NCBI RefSeq assembly: GCF_028858725.1
Contig: NC_084769.1
Span: 13,207,501-13,271,500 of the forward strand
Length of the DNA: 64,000 nt
Reading direction: 5' to 3'
DNA from: Colius striatus
Taxonomy: Eukaryota; Chordata; Aves; Coliiformes; Coliidae
The notes beneath the pieces were generated by a model, which was not told where the DNA came from, did not search any database, and was given only the letters and a program-made list of their open reading frames with translations. The position numbers were made by a program, and so were the translations under genes. Below, one piece after another: positions 14,280-27,000 of this stretch (its first letter is position 1; every line of letters begins with the position of its first letter).

Positions 14280-17200
14280 TTGCTGGCTTTCCCTGAATTC
14301 CCACTGACCCCAGGGGCTATCCATCAATATTACCATAGCAACAAGAAGTCATTAATGGTATCCTGCAGATACCATTATATTGACAGTCAGAGTCTCCAAA
14401 GTGCTGAGCTGGGTGGCAAGCCATTGCCATCAGCTTCAAGGAGAAAGGCAAGATCTCAGGGCCTCCGTGGGATCAGTCCTCTCCTCCTCCCTCCAGTGCA
14501 TCTCCCCAGAGAGGTCCTGCATTGCACAGTGGCAATAAGAGACGTATTTCTTCCCTTAGCACGTCAGATGCAGTGTGTGTTGTAGGGAACTGCTGTCAGG
14601 AAAAGATAGGGCTGGATTTGCTGTACAAGTAAGAATAAATGTACTTCTCTTGGGTTTGTTTGCACGGGGCTGTGGCACTGAGAGACACTTTACATTGCAA
14701 ATAAGCAACTTATCCTGCAAACCTACAGGGAGTTCAGAGCAAAGCAGGAGGCTCAGGGGCCAGGAAAGGGGAACAGCAAGCTAAACTGCAAGAAGAGATA
14801 AAAGACATGTCATATAATTCTGCTAAATGGTGAAGGAAGGTAAATTCTCAGTGGGTGTAAATTAGCATTGACAAGCTATCCTGATTTACACCCAGCTCTG
14901 GTCTGGTCTGAAGTAAAAATCTGAAAAGCATCAGCATCTGAAAGGGAGGGGATTGTTTAGAGAGGCCTGTGGAAGGACTTGGGGACTGGAGAATTGAAAA
15001 ACTGTGAAGAAATTCTCCTAGATAGGTAGGGAAGAGCTTATGATGTTCCATTGGGCTGATGCAGAGGCAGAGCCTGGCCAGCTGCTCTGTTCCCCGTCAG
15101 GACTCCCGCTGCCTAGTAGCAGGCAACATGCAGTGCTGGACCTTCTGAGGACAAATCCTTCTTGTCAGAAAGCTGACAAGTCCAGTTCTCCCAGGTTTTC
15201 TGCAGGAGCCTTTCTAAGTCCCTCTCCACTCAGATGAGAGGAAAGTGTGACTGCCCGTGGCCATCCCCGACTGGGCCAGGCCTGCTGAAGCCACTGCCAT
15301 CCATGCTGAACCTTCTTCTGCCAGCAATATGCCAAAATGCCTGACAGCTTTGGGATGTGACCAAGGCATAGGATGAGATCATCCATCTCCTCACCCTCCT
15401 GAACACCTCCTTCCTCCCCCAGGCCTCTCTCTGAGCTCCTTGATGAGCAATGTGTTGCTGGCTTGGAAGGACTCTGCTCATCCACTTTCCATCAGCTTTA
15501 GGGGATGCTGGACAAGGTCCCAGTGCAAAGTTAATGAGCTGAGATCAATAGAATTAGGTTGGGGGATTTTTTTCCATGAGTGACCTGAGAGCCAGGGTTT
15601 ACATGGCATTGTTGGAAAGACCAATGCAGCACTAGTGCACTCAAAGTTTGAGATTTACAGCTGTGCTGCAAAATACACTTTCCTGATGGGAGCAGAAATG
15701 TCTTATGTACACCTTTTCCTTAGAATTAATGTGTGACTTTTTTTCCTATTCCCTATGCATTTTAAAGATTAGGCTGAGATTCTTGAAACAATGTTAGAAC
15801 AAGGAATTAGAAATCCCTTCAGCAACCCTGATGGATCCAACTGCATAGGACTGGTTTTCTGTTGTCTTCCAGGGACAAGTGGAAGCAATGTAACAGGACA
15901 TAGGAATTTGTTTCTGCACTCCTTGGTCATTGTGTATTCCTAGTCCAGCCAAAAGTATTTCCACCTTGAAAAAATCCAGCATTGTGACTCAGGCCCTGCC
16001 TGTTATTAGATTAAATTACATGTTAAATGATGATGTTAAAAAAAAGCATGAATTGTTTTTCATTTAGTGTGTCTTGGCTTCCTGTCAGAGAATGAGTGAA
16101 AACTGTGAGTTGAAAAGCCAGTCTTCAGTGCACACAAGAAGAAAACTTACAGCTGAGTGTTTAGGTGAAGGCTCTGTTGATACTCATCTCATGCTGTAAA
16201 GAGGAGGGAGTGGACAGCTCTCTCTTGCCAATGCTTTCATCCACTTATCTCAGTTCTCATGCTCCCCTAACCCAGCATGCCCCCTGCATTTTTTTGCACT
16301 GTCCTCTCTGCCTTCTTAAATACATACAGAGGATCAAGATGGTTTTAGATGATCAGAAATGTAGTTCCCCACCTCATCAGCTGCCTGCTGCAGATGTGAT
16401 CTATCTGTGTCTGCTCTTTCCAAAATTACCTGCTGCTGGAGACAGGCCTGAGGCTGGCATTGCTGAGCTGCTTAGCAGTCAGCTGAGCGTTGGTGGGATG
16501 GTGCTGGGGGTGCATCTCTGTCACTGGAAGCCACAGGACAATAGTTCAGAGCTGGCACTCAGAAGTTATAATTTATGTTGGACACTTACGGCTTCAAGTT
16601 ACAGCTTTGACCTCTGCTGCCCCCTCCTTCCCCCAAGGAAAATAAATTAACTTGTAGCCCCGTTGCAACCATTTTCTGCCGTTAGTACAGACCCTTTATC
16701 TATGCAGAGTAGGGCTTTGAAGGAGGAGGTGCCAGGCTGTAAAGCGAGCTCCCATGGCTTTGTAGTTCCCAAGTCTCACAGGGGGCTGACAGATGTTCCT
16801 GGCTCAGGTTTGCCTCTGAGAACTGCATGTGTCTGAGCCAGGAAGCTTGGAGCCAGGTATAGAGCAGGTTTGGAGGCTGCTCAGCTCATGTTGTACCTCA
16901 CAAGGCTAATACTGTTTGTTCTGTGTGTATGCCAAGACCAGGGCTGGTGGTGGGTGAAATCTATTCTGCCTGACTCAAAAGCATGGGAATGCTTGGTTCA
17001 TGGTGAGTGCACAGGACAGGGGAAACCACTTGGGTCCTGAACATCAGCTAACTCAAGCCTAAGCATTGGCTTTGCTTGGTTATAAGTCTCATGGGCTCTT
17101 TCTGCAGCTGTAAGAGGGGAGCAGAGTAAGTCACACTGTTACAAGTGCAGGATCTATTGATCAGATGCACCCTGCATAGGTTCATAGGTACTGTTCCAGG

Positions 17201-20200
17201 AGAGGACTCTGTTGCAAACAGGACTTTCCTCCTCCTGAGAAGAAGTCATCCAAAGGAGCTTTGTGGCCAACCAGGGTGCTGAGTCACTGAAAGCTTGGCA
17301 GATGATGGGTGATGTCATCTCCTGGGGCACTTAACAGCCAAAGCTGCCAAGCAGCTCCAGCTGGGATGTGTGATGAGGGTGTCACACTGGTGTCTCCAGG
17401 AGCATTTGTTACAGTAACCAACATACTCAGCCTTCCTTTGCTGCAAGGTGAATGTTAATCCTTTCGAGCTCTATTCCCTCTGCGGCATTGTCAGCAGGAC
17501 TGTTGGAGCAGTATTGTTGAAGAGACTGAGTGCTGCATTGGTGAAACAAAAGGAGATCCCCTTTCCCAAAGCAAGGAGCTCAGAGGGAACGCAGGTCACC
17601 TTGAAAGTGTGCAGCTGGAATGCCTGCCCTTGGAGAGACAGGCTGCAAATGTCATGTCATCACAGCCTTTCTGAAGGAGGAACACAAGGAGAAAACCATG
17701 CAGTGACACAAGAAAGAGAAGCTACTCAGACGTAGAGAGCTGCCAGGAAAATTCATCAAAGGCACTGCTGCCAAGTGCACAGATGTGTGGAGCAGTAAGG
17801 CTTCTCAGGTGAAACCTTTCCTGTCAATAAAGCAAAGCTCCCAGCTTCAGAAAGGGAGCCAAGAAAGCTTAAACATAAGTGATTCCATAAAATTTTGAGA
17901 TTAACTTTTCACTGCCCTGAGACTAGGAACCAATCTGACCAAAACAGGAGTTCACGTCAAGTTCGTGTAGGTCGTTCCTGCACTCTCCGTGGTGGAACTG
18001 TGTACCATAGCAGGATATTTCCATGATGATCAACAGATAATGTGGAAGGAGGCAATGGTAACGGTGGTGATGCTTCAGAAGTGGTACCTATTAAACAGCA
18101 GGCACAGATGGGCTGTGTAAACTTGTATTGAATGCAGTGGGATGGAGGAAGAGTTGAGGAAGCAGGAAAAAGAAAATCCAAAAAGAATGATAAGAGATAT
18201 GAAAGGAGGAAAATGGGTAGACAGTTTGTGACAAAGCAAGCAGCTCATTGCATGGCAGAAACTTAATGCCATTGCCTGTGCTCCCAGCAATCCCTTAGCC
18301 CCTGAGCTGCACTGGATCTTTAGAGTTTCAAGACAGACTTCATTCCCCATGCCAGGCCACCTCTGAGACAATGTGGCCCATACTTATGATTAAGCTGAGA
18401 CCATAAAGACTATAAATAAAGTGAGCAGACTATATAGGTTCTATTTTTTCTCTATATTACCTAGTTTTGAGGCCAAGATGGCAGTTGTTCCTGTTCCTGT
18501 TTCAACTGCTAGAACAGACAAAAAACCCCAAGAAATGTAACTATAGTCACCTTACTGAGTCAACTAGTTCCTGCAGCACAGCTCTGCTGAACAGCTCAGA
18601 AAGCAAACACAACCAAGGCACCTTTATTTTTCTTGTTAACCTTTAACTTGAATAAACAGATGTATCTGGCATTCTTTCCCTCGAGACTGCTGTGGTTCTG
18701 CTAAGCAGCTGAAGTAATGTGCATGATGGCATTAGACAGATCATGCTGTGTCCATGAGGTTTGCTGTATCAGATAGCAAAAAACTCACAGCAGTATCATA
18801 GCTTGCTAAAATCCTTTGTACTGCTCTTTGAAATGTGCCTTTTGCCTCCCTCTAGCTGGTTAGATCTCTGAAATAAAAGGAAGACTGTACTCCAGAAAAA
18901 AACTTCTGTTCAGTGGTGCTATTTGCAAAAGCCAATGCAGAGAAATTAGATTAAGACCTGAAGGTTAATTTAATCTCTCATTTCAAGATGGAATAAGGTG
19001 ACTCAGGTTACTTCTCTCCCCTGCAAACAGGAGTTTGATGTGACGGCCGTGACTGAGAAGTTAATTTGCGTGTGACTGAGGTGTGGTAAATGTGGGAAGT
19101 GGAAAATGTACCAAGCTCACTTGATCTCTCAGATTAGGGCAGGAATGGACACACAATAGCAAACTGCCTTTCACCATCTCATGGAACAAACTTCCCTGTT
19201 TGACAAGTCTGTCAAGCAGATCTTGCTGCAGTGAACTCTGTGAAGTAGCACTGGCAAACCTACTCACCTCTGCCACATTGGGTAGTTTCTTTTCCTGAGG
19301 CCTCGTAAGGCTCTGGTCCCCTGTGCTAATGTCACTGGAGTCCTTGGACACGACTGGTCCTCTCCACAGTGCAACTCACCAGCACTGAACAACTTATCCT
19401 GTGCCTACATACTTCATCCTCCTGATGCTTCGTCTGGTGCTTTGCTGGGAAGGTCAGCCAAGCAAAATGGTTCTTATGTGTATGAGAAGGAACAATTTAT
19501 CCTTCAGGCTTTAATCCTTGAGAAATAAGAAGTTATTTGGGGAGATTTTGCAGGAAAAATGAAGGTTAGTGGCAAGTCTCCAAGCAGGCACTTATCAGAG
19601 TAGTGGACAAGTTGATTAAACACAATCACATGATAGAAAGTAAGATGAGCAAATGATGCCTTTAGTCTTATGCTCACTTAAGGCGTGAGGCTCATAACCA
19701 CCAGAAGCTTTTCAGTCCCCAAGCCAGGGAAGAGGCAAATATTGCACAGACAGCATGATTGAAGAGCAATGATGTGCCATTCCCATATCAGCAGCCAACA
19801 CTAAGCTTGTTAACCTTTAACTTTTTGCTATTTGACCTGGAATAAGTCAGCATTGGCCTGGAGGATTGCTGGACTAGAATAAAGCCCTAGCTTTGAGGAA
19901 GCATGGGCAGGACTGCCTCAAAGTACCCAGGTGGGTAAATGAAGGAGTGCAACATCAACCCACAGTACTCGAGTACACCCTGAGTTCTTCACAAAGAACT
20001 GGCAAGTCATTGCCTGGTTTAACTGGAAGAGAACACAGGGTGCATTAGGACTGTTGTATGTCTTTAGGAGAAAGTAAATTAGGACACATAGAGTTGGGTC
20101 ACAGTGTGAGAGATTGACATTTACTTCTCATGCCTCACACTTCTCTGGTACTTGCTAGTTTCCATACCTGGGGTCACCTGCTGTAGCTATAGACTGTAGT

Positions 20201-20942
20201 TATAGCTCTGAGATGGTGGGAGAATAAACTGTTTCATATTGCTGTTGTTCCCAGTGTTTCTTTAATAGTGACTGTTGAAGATTTCAGGTAAATATTCTGT
20301 ATATACAGTGAGCTTTTGAGGATGTGCTAAAAGATCATCTTGAAAACATATTAACTCATGTGTTTTTTGCTGTCTCTATCTATGGGCCCCACCAGTGAAC
20401 TTCCACCTGAAGACAGACTATGAGGACAAAAGCCAATTGTATTTTCATTGCTGCCCCATGTGTTGGTGAAGGGAGCAACCACAGACAGATCCCACCCCAT
20501 CATTTCTGTGCCTTTGTTTCCTTGCTCTTCTCATGACTGCTTCTCCCTCTGCCTGTGCGCTTTCTTCTCTGGCTCTCTCGCTCTCACACGTGTACACACA
20601 GAGCTTACAAGTGTGTAGCCCTGGAACCTGCCTCACGTGGGCCTTGGTTTCTCCTCAGGCCTTACTGTATGTAGCTCCCTGCCTTGGGCAAGGACTGCTT
20701 TATTCTCAGCTCTCGCTACAGTAAGGGTTGTTTTCTCTTTCTACTTGGTCTGAAAGCAGAGTGCAGAAAATACTTGGTTGCTTTTATTCCCATGACTGTG
20801 ACCTGATCACAGACCAACCTGACAGGCCGTGACATCTCTCATTAACCGCACTTTCTCACAGGAGCCCTTTGACACTACCAGGAGCACTGTTTCCTGCTCA
20901 GTCACTGGCTCTCACATCATCTCATTCTCTCTTTCTTGACAG

Positions 20943-21061
20943 ATCATGTTATAACCTATGATCACAGAAAGTCCCGATCCTCACGTTTCTCTGCTGTCAT
21001 CTGTGGGCTCCTCCAGAGCCGCGAAGAATGGGGAACTCCAGCCCCACCATGAGAAGACTGG
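20943..21061 (+). CDS. RhoGEF, proposed first coding exon
   Basis: A pyrimidine tract plus CAG acceptor ends at 20942, and the exon ends at 21061 before GTGAGA. The proposed ATG at 21028 has a good Kozak context (A at -3, G at +4), and an in-frame TGA at 20959-20961 lies upstream, so this would be the first Met. It encodes 11 residues (MGNSSPTMRRL) plus one base. That phase exactly fits the next exon, which begins with two bases (GAC, Asp12). The support is phase and signals only; a match by chance is about one in three. If this exon is wrong, translation could start at ATG 22873 in the next exon. Confidence 0.5.
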
Positions 21062-24000
21062 GTGAGAAGTGCCTGTGACATCTTGGGGAACAGCCATGCT
21101 TTGAGAGATACTTTTAATTTTTATTTTTAGCAGTTATGAAGGATAGAAATAATGTTCTCTATTCAGCAGTGATCCACAGGAGCAGCTCTGCCTTCCCTCT
21201 CTGGGATTACATTAGAGTGTTTCATTAATGTGGGGAAAGTGTGCTAATTTGAACCACTCAAAGCAAGCTACCAGTGAGTTACCAAGATTGGCTTTCCAGG
21301 CAATAGACTGCCTCAGACTTCTCCTCAGAGGGAAGATGCCTGTTGGTGCCTCACGTGGTTAGACTTCTGAGGTGTCTTAACCTTCAGGAAGTGACAAGCC
21401 TCTTTGTTGCCCTCCTGGTCAAGGTGGCTGTTCTGCCTGAATGGGTAGCAGCATGTGGGAACCCAGCTGCACTACAGACCAAACACTACGGGGTATAGCT
21501 TACATGGTACTCTCTTGCTTTACTGAAGCCTCTTGCTGGGTGTTTAACTCTGTTGGTTCTTGCCTGGCTTATCATTAGAGATTGATGGCCCACCATCCCA
21601 GCTCTATGCTGCCCTTACGAACCTCAGGCTAATCCCATATCCCCTACCCAGTCTTATTGTCCTTTACGTGTGGTGCTCATTTGTTCCTGTTGTCTCTGGT
21701 TGCCAAGGGAGGGACTGGACAGGGCTGTAGAAGACGCTGATGTCTTGTGTGACTGCTGGATAGTCCTTGAGACCTAAATCCTTAAGAGAAATTTGAAGTC
21801 TCTCCATTCAGTGTAAGGAGATGCCTTCTGCTTCCAAGGATGACTTAGACACTTAACCTTCATCCAGCTGGCCCAAGCTGAAGTTCTAGGATTTAATTCT
21901 CTGCATTGCTCTAAACATGTAATTAAATCACGTGGATTCCCAATGCTGAACATGGATCACAGGAAGAGCCTTGAACACCACACCTTCTCTTTCTGGGCCT
22001 CTGCTGAACTGTTGTGGGGAGGTGATCATTTGGGCCTGTTGCTAAGGGGTCAGAAGAGTGCATTTGTAAAGGTCTGTGAGGTACCTTTGTATCTGCACTG
22101 ACAAGGCCTTTAGAAATGCTTGGCTACCAGTCACTAAACTGTATGCATCTTCCCTGTTGAAGGGTAAATCAGAGCATTGTGAGTTCCAACCTGACTCTAA
22201 GGGACACCAGCAGTCAGCCTTCTTCCTCCTTGCTACTTGAGTCTTCCAGGAGACCACAATGTCCTGTCATCCTTTCCCATCCCCAGCCTTCTCCTTAACC
22301 CACACACTCTTGACTGCACCTCATTTGAGGGAGAGAACTTCATTATCTCTTGTAAACCTCCCATCTCCTCGGCGCTGCTGTGTGAGTAAACTGAGCCTGC
22401 AGCAAGCACTTGTAGTCACTTTGTCATTAGAGTTGAGCAGTGTTAATGTGAGGGAATTGCTATGGGTAGAGAGGATCAACTTCTCCAGGTTCAGATGGGT
22501 AGTGTAAAGCCACAGTTGGCTTGGCTAGGGATGGAAAAAATTCCCTGCCCTAAGCCCCGTGGCTCATCTCCTAGTTATGCTGCTCTATTTCTACCCATGC
22601 TGTTGGTGTTTGGCTTCTGCATTACCTGGAAGCAGACCTGCTGTTGCATCCTGCGAGTCATCACCAGGCTGCTTCAGTAACTCATCTTTCCTTCCATCCA
22701 CAGGTCTTCTACGCATGGCGACTCAACCCATGTGAGAGCTCTCTTATGTGAGTACCCAGCAGCACACTTTGCTGTCTGTGGTGTGTGGACATTGACTGGC
22801 ATCTAAGCGACACCCCAGCTCCCTCCTCTCCCCCTAGACGCCACTGTCTTAGAGCCTCCATGTGCATTTGCTATGACATACATCAGTGTTGATGAGAGAC
22901 AGGAACACTGCCGGGTGATCTTGAGCTGCCAAAATAATCAGCTCTATGCGCAACATGGCTTAAAGGATTTTTCAGTTAGCAGCATGCATCCACTAAAGAA
23001 CCTAGACACTCATATTTTTTCTGGACACTTCCACACTCTAGACCATTGCCACACAGGCAAGGCACCTTTGGCCAGTCCTGTGGAAAAGCGGATGTATCGG
23101 AGCGTGGAGAACCTTCGCTGGGCAGCAGCTGCTGACTCTGGGCTACACTCGCACTGGCGGAGCCTGGATAACGAGATCGTCTGTCGCTGCAGAGGCACCG
23201 GTCAGTGGACAGAAGGCTGTATGGATGTGTCCCCAGTACAGAGCACAGCGGACTCACTGAGAAACCTTGCTCTCCAATCTAAACAGACATCTCGGTCGGC
23301 ACAGAATGTGTTCCTCCCAGCTTTTGCTGAAGTGCCTCAGTGGCTCTTCCCTTCTGCAGAGGAAAGAGCCTTACATGAGGATGCCAAAAAGGAGCTGAAG
23401 GAGAAGCTGAGGCTGCACAGCAGTAAGGTGGCAGAACCCTGTAAGCCAGTGTGCCCGCAGGTGGCCCTGCCTGACCCAACGGCCCAGGAGCTTTTTGAAT
23501 GTCAGATGTGCCAGCAGTACAAGAAGTGTTGTGCTGCCAAGTGCTGCACAGTTTTGGTGGAACACACTGCTCTCAGGCACGGACTCACAGGGAGCCAGGG
23601 ACTGTGTTTTGCACACAGGATCGTCAGCCCAGAAGACATCAAGCAGGAGGCTCGGAGGAGGTTTCAGCTCCAAAGGCAGAATAGCTCCCCCAGTTTGCCC
23701 CTTCAGCGTGCTGGGGAAAGCCATGTGATGGCCAAATCCAGAACAGTAGAAACTATGGAACAATGCAGTGTGGAAACAGATGTCAAAGCCACGTTGGGAC
23801 AGAGCAAGAAAGGCTGCTGCAAAGGAAGGCTCTACATACCCACCTTTGAGGAATTCAAGCAAATGAGAAGCAAGGAGACCAATTCATCTGGCAGCAGCCG
23901 TGGGCCAGCAAATTGCTTGAATAAGGGTCAGCCTGCAAACCAGACACTGGTGGGGGAGAACAATAAGAACATGTGTCCAGAAGCTCTGGGGACCAAAGCT

Positions 24001-27000
24001 GTGAATGAAGCTGCTGTCACAGCGGAGGATGATGATGATGTGTTCCATGAAAACCACACTTCTGCTGCCTTTTCCCAATATCCAGCCCCATGGGATGGTT
24101 TCAGGGTGAGCAGCCCTGAGCTGAAGGACAGAATCTCCCAGATCTCCAGCCCAGAGAGATCGCTGGTCCCTATTTGCTCTAGCCCTATTCCACGATCACC
24201 TTTACAGGCAGTAGCAACATACAAAGCTGGGCAGGACATCTTCAGTGATGAGCAGCAGAAAGGAAAGACAAGACAATTAAATGATATCCTCCACCTTGAG
24301 AGGCAGTCCCTGGCTTCTGAGGCCCAGTCCTCTTGCTGTTCATCGCTGCTGTTAGAAGCCACAGACTTATCCAGCTATGGAGCTAAGCTACAAAAAATGA
24401 AGGATGAATTCATAGGTTCGGCCCTGGAACTTATTAAGAAAAGGTAACATGCTTTGTGGGGTCACCTGAAAGCAGTTCCCTTGTTAACAATCTGATCTCT
24501 CTCCTGGTGTATACATTGACTCCCATAGCATAAATCTGCTGTTGGCAGAGCCTTTCATCTTGGGGCCTCTGATAGCCGCCTGGACGTGTCTTTAAGCCGT
24601 TGATCTTAAACTCCTTCTTTGCGTGGGATCAAACATCAAAAAGCATTTTCGTGTAGACTTTGCCTTTTTGTACATCTTAATCCTGTCAAGAGAGCAGCCA
24701 TTAGTAGTCCTAACACCCGATTTCCCACCCATTTTATTTCTGTAATAAATTATTGCAATGTCTTTATTTTTTTTAACACCTATTAAAAGTAGAGGACAGC
24801 TGAAAAATACAAAGGACTAATATGATTCCTATGAAGAAAAAAGATGTAGGACATGAATTTAGGTAGTGTGACAGCAGCAACACGTGTTTTCACTTGTTGC
24901 CTGTATACAGTGAACTGGCAAACAAAGAAGAGCAAGATGGCTGCTATGAGTCTTTAATCACCCACTGGAGACCAGCACAGGCAGCAAGTGAAAGTGCTTG
25001 CAAATACCATCCTTGTACCAGCTCAGCATAAGCAGCGAGAGAAAATACCTGTGTAAAGCCATCCTCCCTCTTCTCTAACTAGAGTTTTCTCTTCTCTGGG
25101 TATGATGTGCTTAGGACTTCTTTCTCTGTCCTGGTTTTGGACATGGCAGTCCTGTTACCTCCCTCCTGCCAAAGAGATGGGAATTCCTTTCTGTGCAGGC
25201 AGGTGGCCCAACAGGAACCAGCAAAGTCCAGGAAGCTAGGAATTTGGGGCACTCATCTCTGTCTAATCAGTAGATAAGGCTGATGGGAAAAGGAGGAGGA
25301 AGTATTGGTGGAGTGGTTCGTTTCCATACACTTGACTTTGGGGACTGGCTTTGCCAAGAATTACATTTGGCTTGGTTCCTGGCTGCTTCTGACACCCACA
25401 GATGCGGTGTGTGAAATGCCAGGGCGTCAACCTTGCTTGGTATTTCTGGAATGCTAGAGCTCCAAGGAGTCATCTGAAAGAACTTCTACGGGGCTGAAGT
25501 TCCTCATGTAGACAGAGCCAGAGTGATGAGCAGAAATACTTGTGCCACTTCATAAGGAAGTAAGTGGTGTCAGAGCCCTAAACTCTTGCTTCAGCTCTCC
25601 AGCCCAGCCTTTGTGCTTTTGGTCTAGAGTACGGAAAAGCAATGAAGAAACAGATGAGAAAGTAATGGTATGCAACCCTTTCATTGAGTGAGATGTTATT
25701 AGTATCATTGAGGTGAAATGAAATACTTGGAATGGCACAAGCCCTGAGTGAGAGCCTAAGAACAGCCATCTCTGAGCATGTCAAAGGTTTGACTAGTGGC
25801 TGGAGCCCAAGGTGCATGACAGCAGTGTGTCCAGGAAACAGACAGTGCTTATAATCTTTCTTCCTCCTACTCTCCCAGCCTCATCCAAGCACTTTCTGTC
25901 CAGGGCCTTTATGGTTTCAGTGTGGTTTCTGTGCTTTTAATATCTGCAGTTGGTTTTCGTGTCTGTGAATGTGTTCAGTCTCCCTAGTTGTATTTGTTAA
26001 AATATATGAGATGATTTTATTACCACCACCAGAATGATAATTGATCTAAAAAATTAGAATGGCAGTGGTTGCAGTAATGGAGAGGTTGTTTCATGTGAAG
26101 GAACCACCCTGGCCTGTTCATTTTCCATAGTAATAACAATTAATGGTAAAGATTGACATTTCTTCAAGATAGCAGAAGGAACCCAAATCTATTGTCAGTG
26201 CCAAAGTACTGGTTAGTGGGAGACTCCAGTTTCCTTTCTCTGGAAATGTCACCATTTTCCATCATTGTCACCTGAGACTGTAACAAGCCAGGTTATGAAT
26301 TTATAACTCAAGTTGGTAGTCACTGCAAAGGTGGGAGACGTTTTGTCTGGATGTTTTGGGTCCTAAATTATGACTGCTAACATCCAGGTCACATTTTTTC
26401 CAAGTCTCAAATGAAATAAGCTGAAAGCTGGGATTTTGGTGTCATTTCCACAGATACTGAGTTCCCCAAGCCTTTTTTTGCCTGGTAAGTTAATTCTCTC
26501 TCTAGTAATCCATCATTAATTACTCAAGACTCATTCAAATGGCTTAGTATTTCATCAGTGAAGATTTGATTGTCAGTTTCACAATTATGGTGGCTTTAGT
26601 CCTTTCATAGGTCACTGGATACCTTTAACTTAGGTTGTAGTCCCGGCTGGGAAGGGACAGTGAGATCTAGGTGGAAATCCTGTAGGCATTTCAATGGATA
26701 GTTCACTTTCTGAAACTGTTTAAGCAGTGAATTGCTCAGGGCCTGGGGTTCCTTGCATGGAACATGCATGTGGGACAAGGTGACGCCAAAATACAGAGCA
26801 AGGAAGCAAAAGACACAACTGAGAAAGGAGGCTTCCTGAGAACAGTGGTGGGGATGTATTTGGGATAACACCAGGATGGTGGGTGCAAAAACAGCTGCCC
26901 GTAGCAGAAGACTCCCAAGTCTGGAAGGCAGGTACCAGCAGGGAAGGAGCAGTCAGAAATATTTCCATTAGTCAGAAAGAGCCAGAAACTTGTGGAAAGG

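Larger units (their letters stand above)
1..20942. other. Gene-poor region upstream of the RhoGEF
   Basis: I find no supportable coding exon, tRNA or structured RNA here. Open frames are short, lack splice context and do not resemble known proteins. The stretch is CpG-poor with no island. It carries five CR1 remnants (898-1005, 1983-2665, 3290-3561, 7586-7818, 9291-9879), a CTTT microsatellite and two small hairpins near 8.4 kb. It may be intergenic, or it may hold non-coding first exons or regulatory DNA of the RhoGEF, since that gene's transcription start was not located. Confidence 0.7.

Noticed and set aside
16165-16650. A 161-codon plus-strand open frame
   Set aside because: Unstructured composition and no neighbours in phase; consistent with chance in moderately GC-rich DNA.
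19061-19351. A 96-codon minus-strand frame with coding-like composition and a nearby GTGAGT
   Set aside because: No acceptor and continuing exon could be found, and no similarity is recognised; at best part of a non-coding transcript.
21028-21060. N-myristoylation of the RhoGEF N-terminus (MGNSSP)
   Set aside because: Gly2 is present, but the residue four after it is Pro, where the standard motif needs a small residue such as Ser or Thr.
22714-22740. ATG with GTGAG donors as an alternative RhoGEF first exon
   Set aside because: The frame meets a TGA after six codons, and the earlier donor leaves the wrong phase for exon 2.
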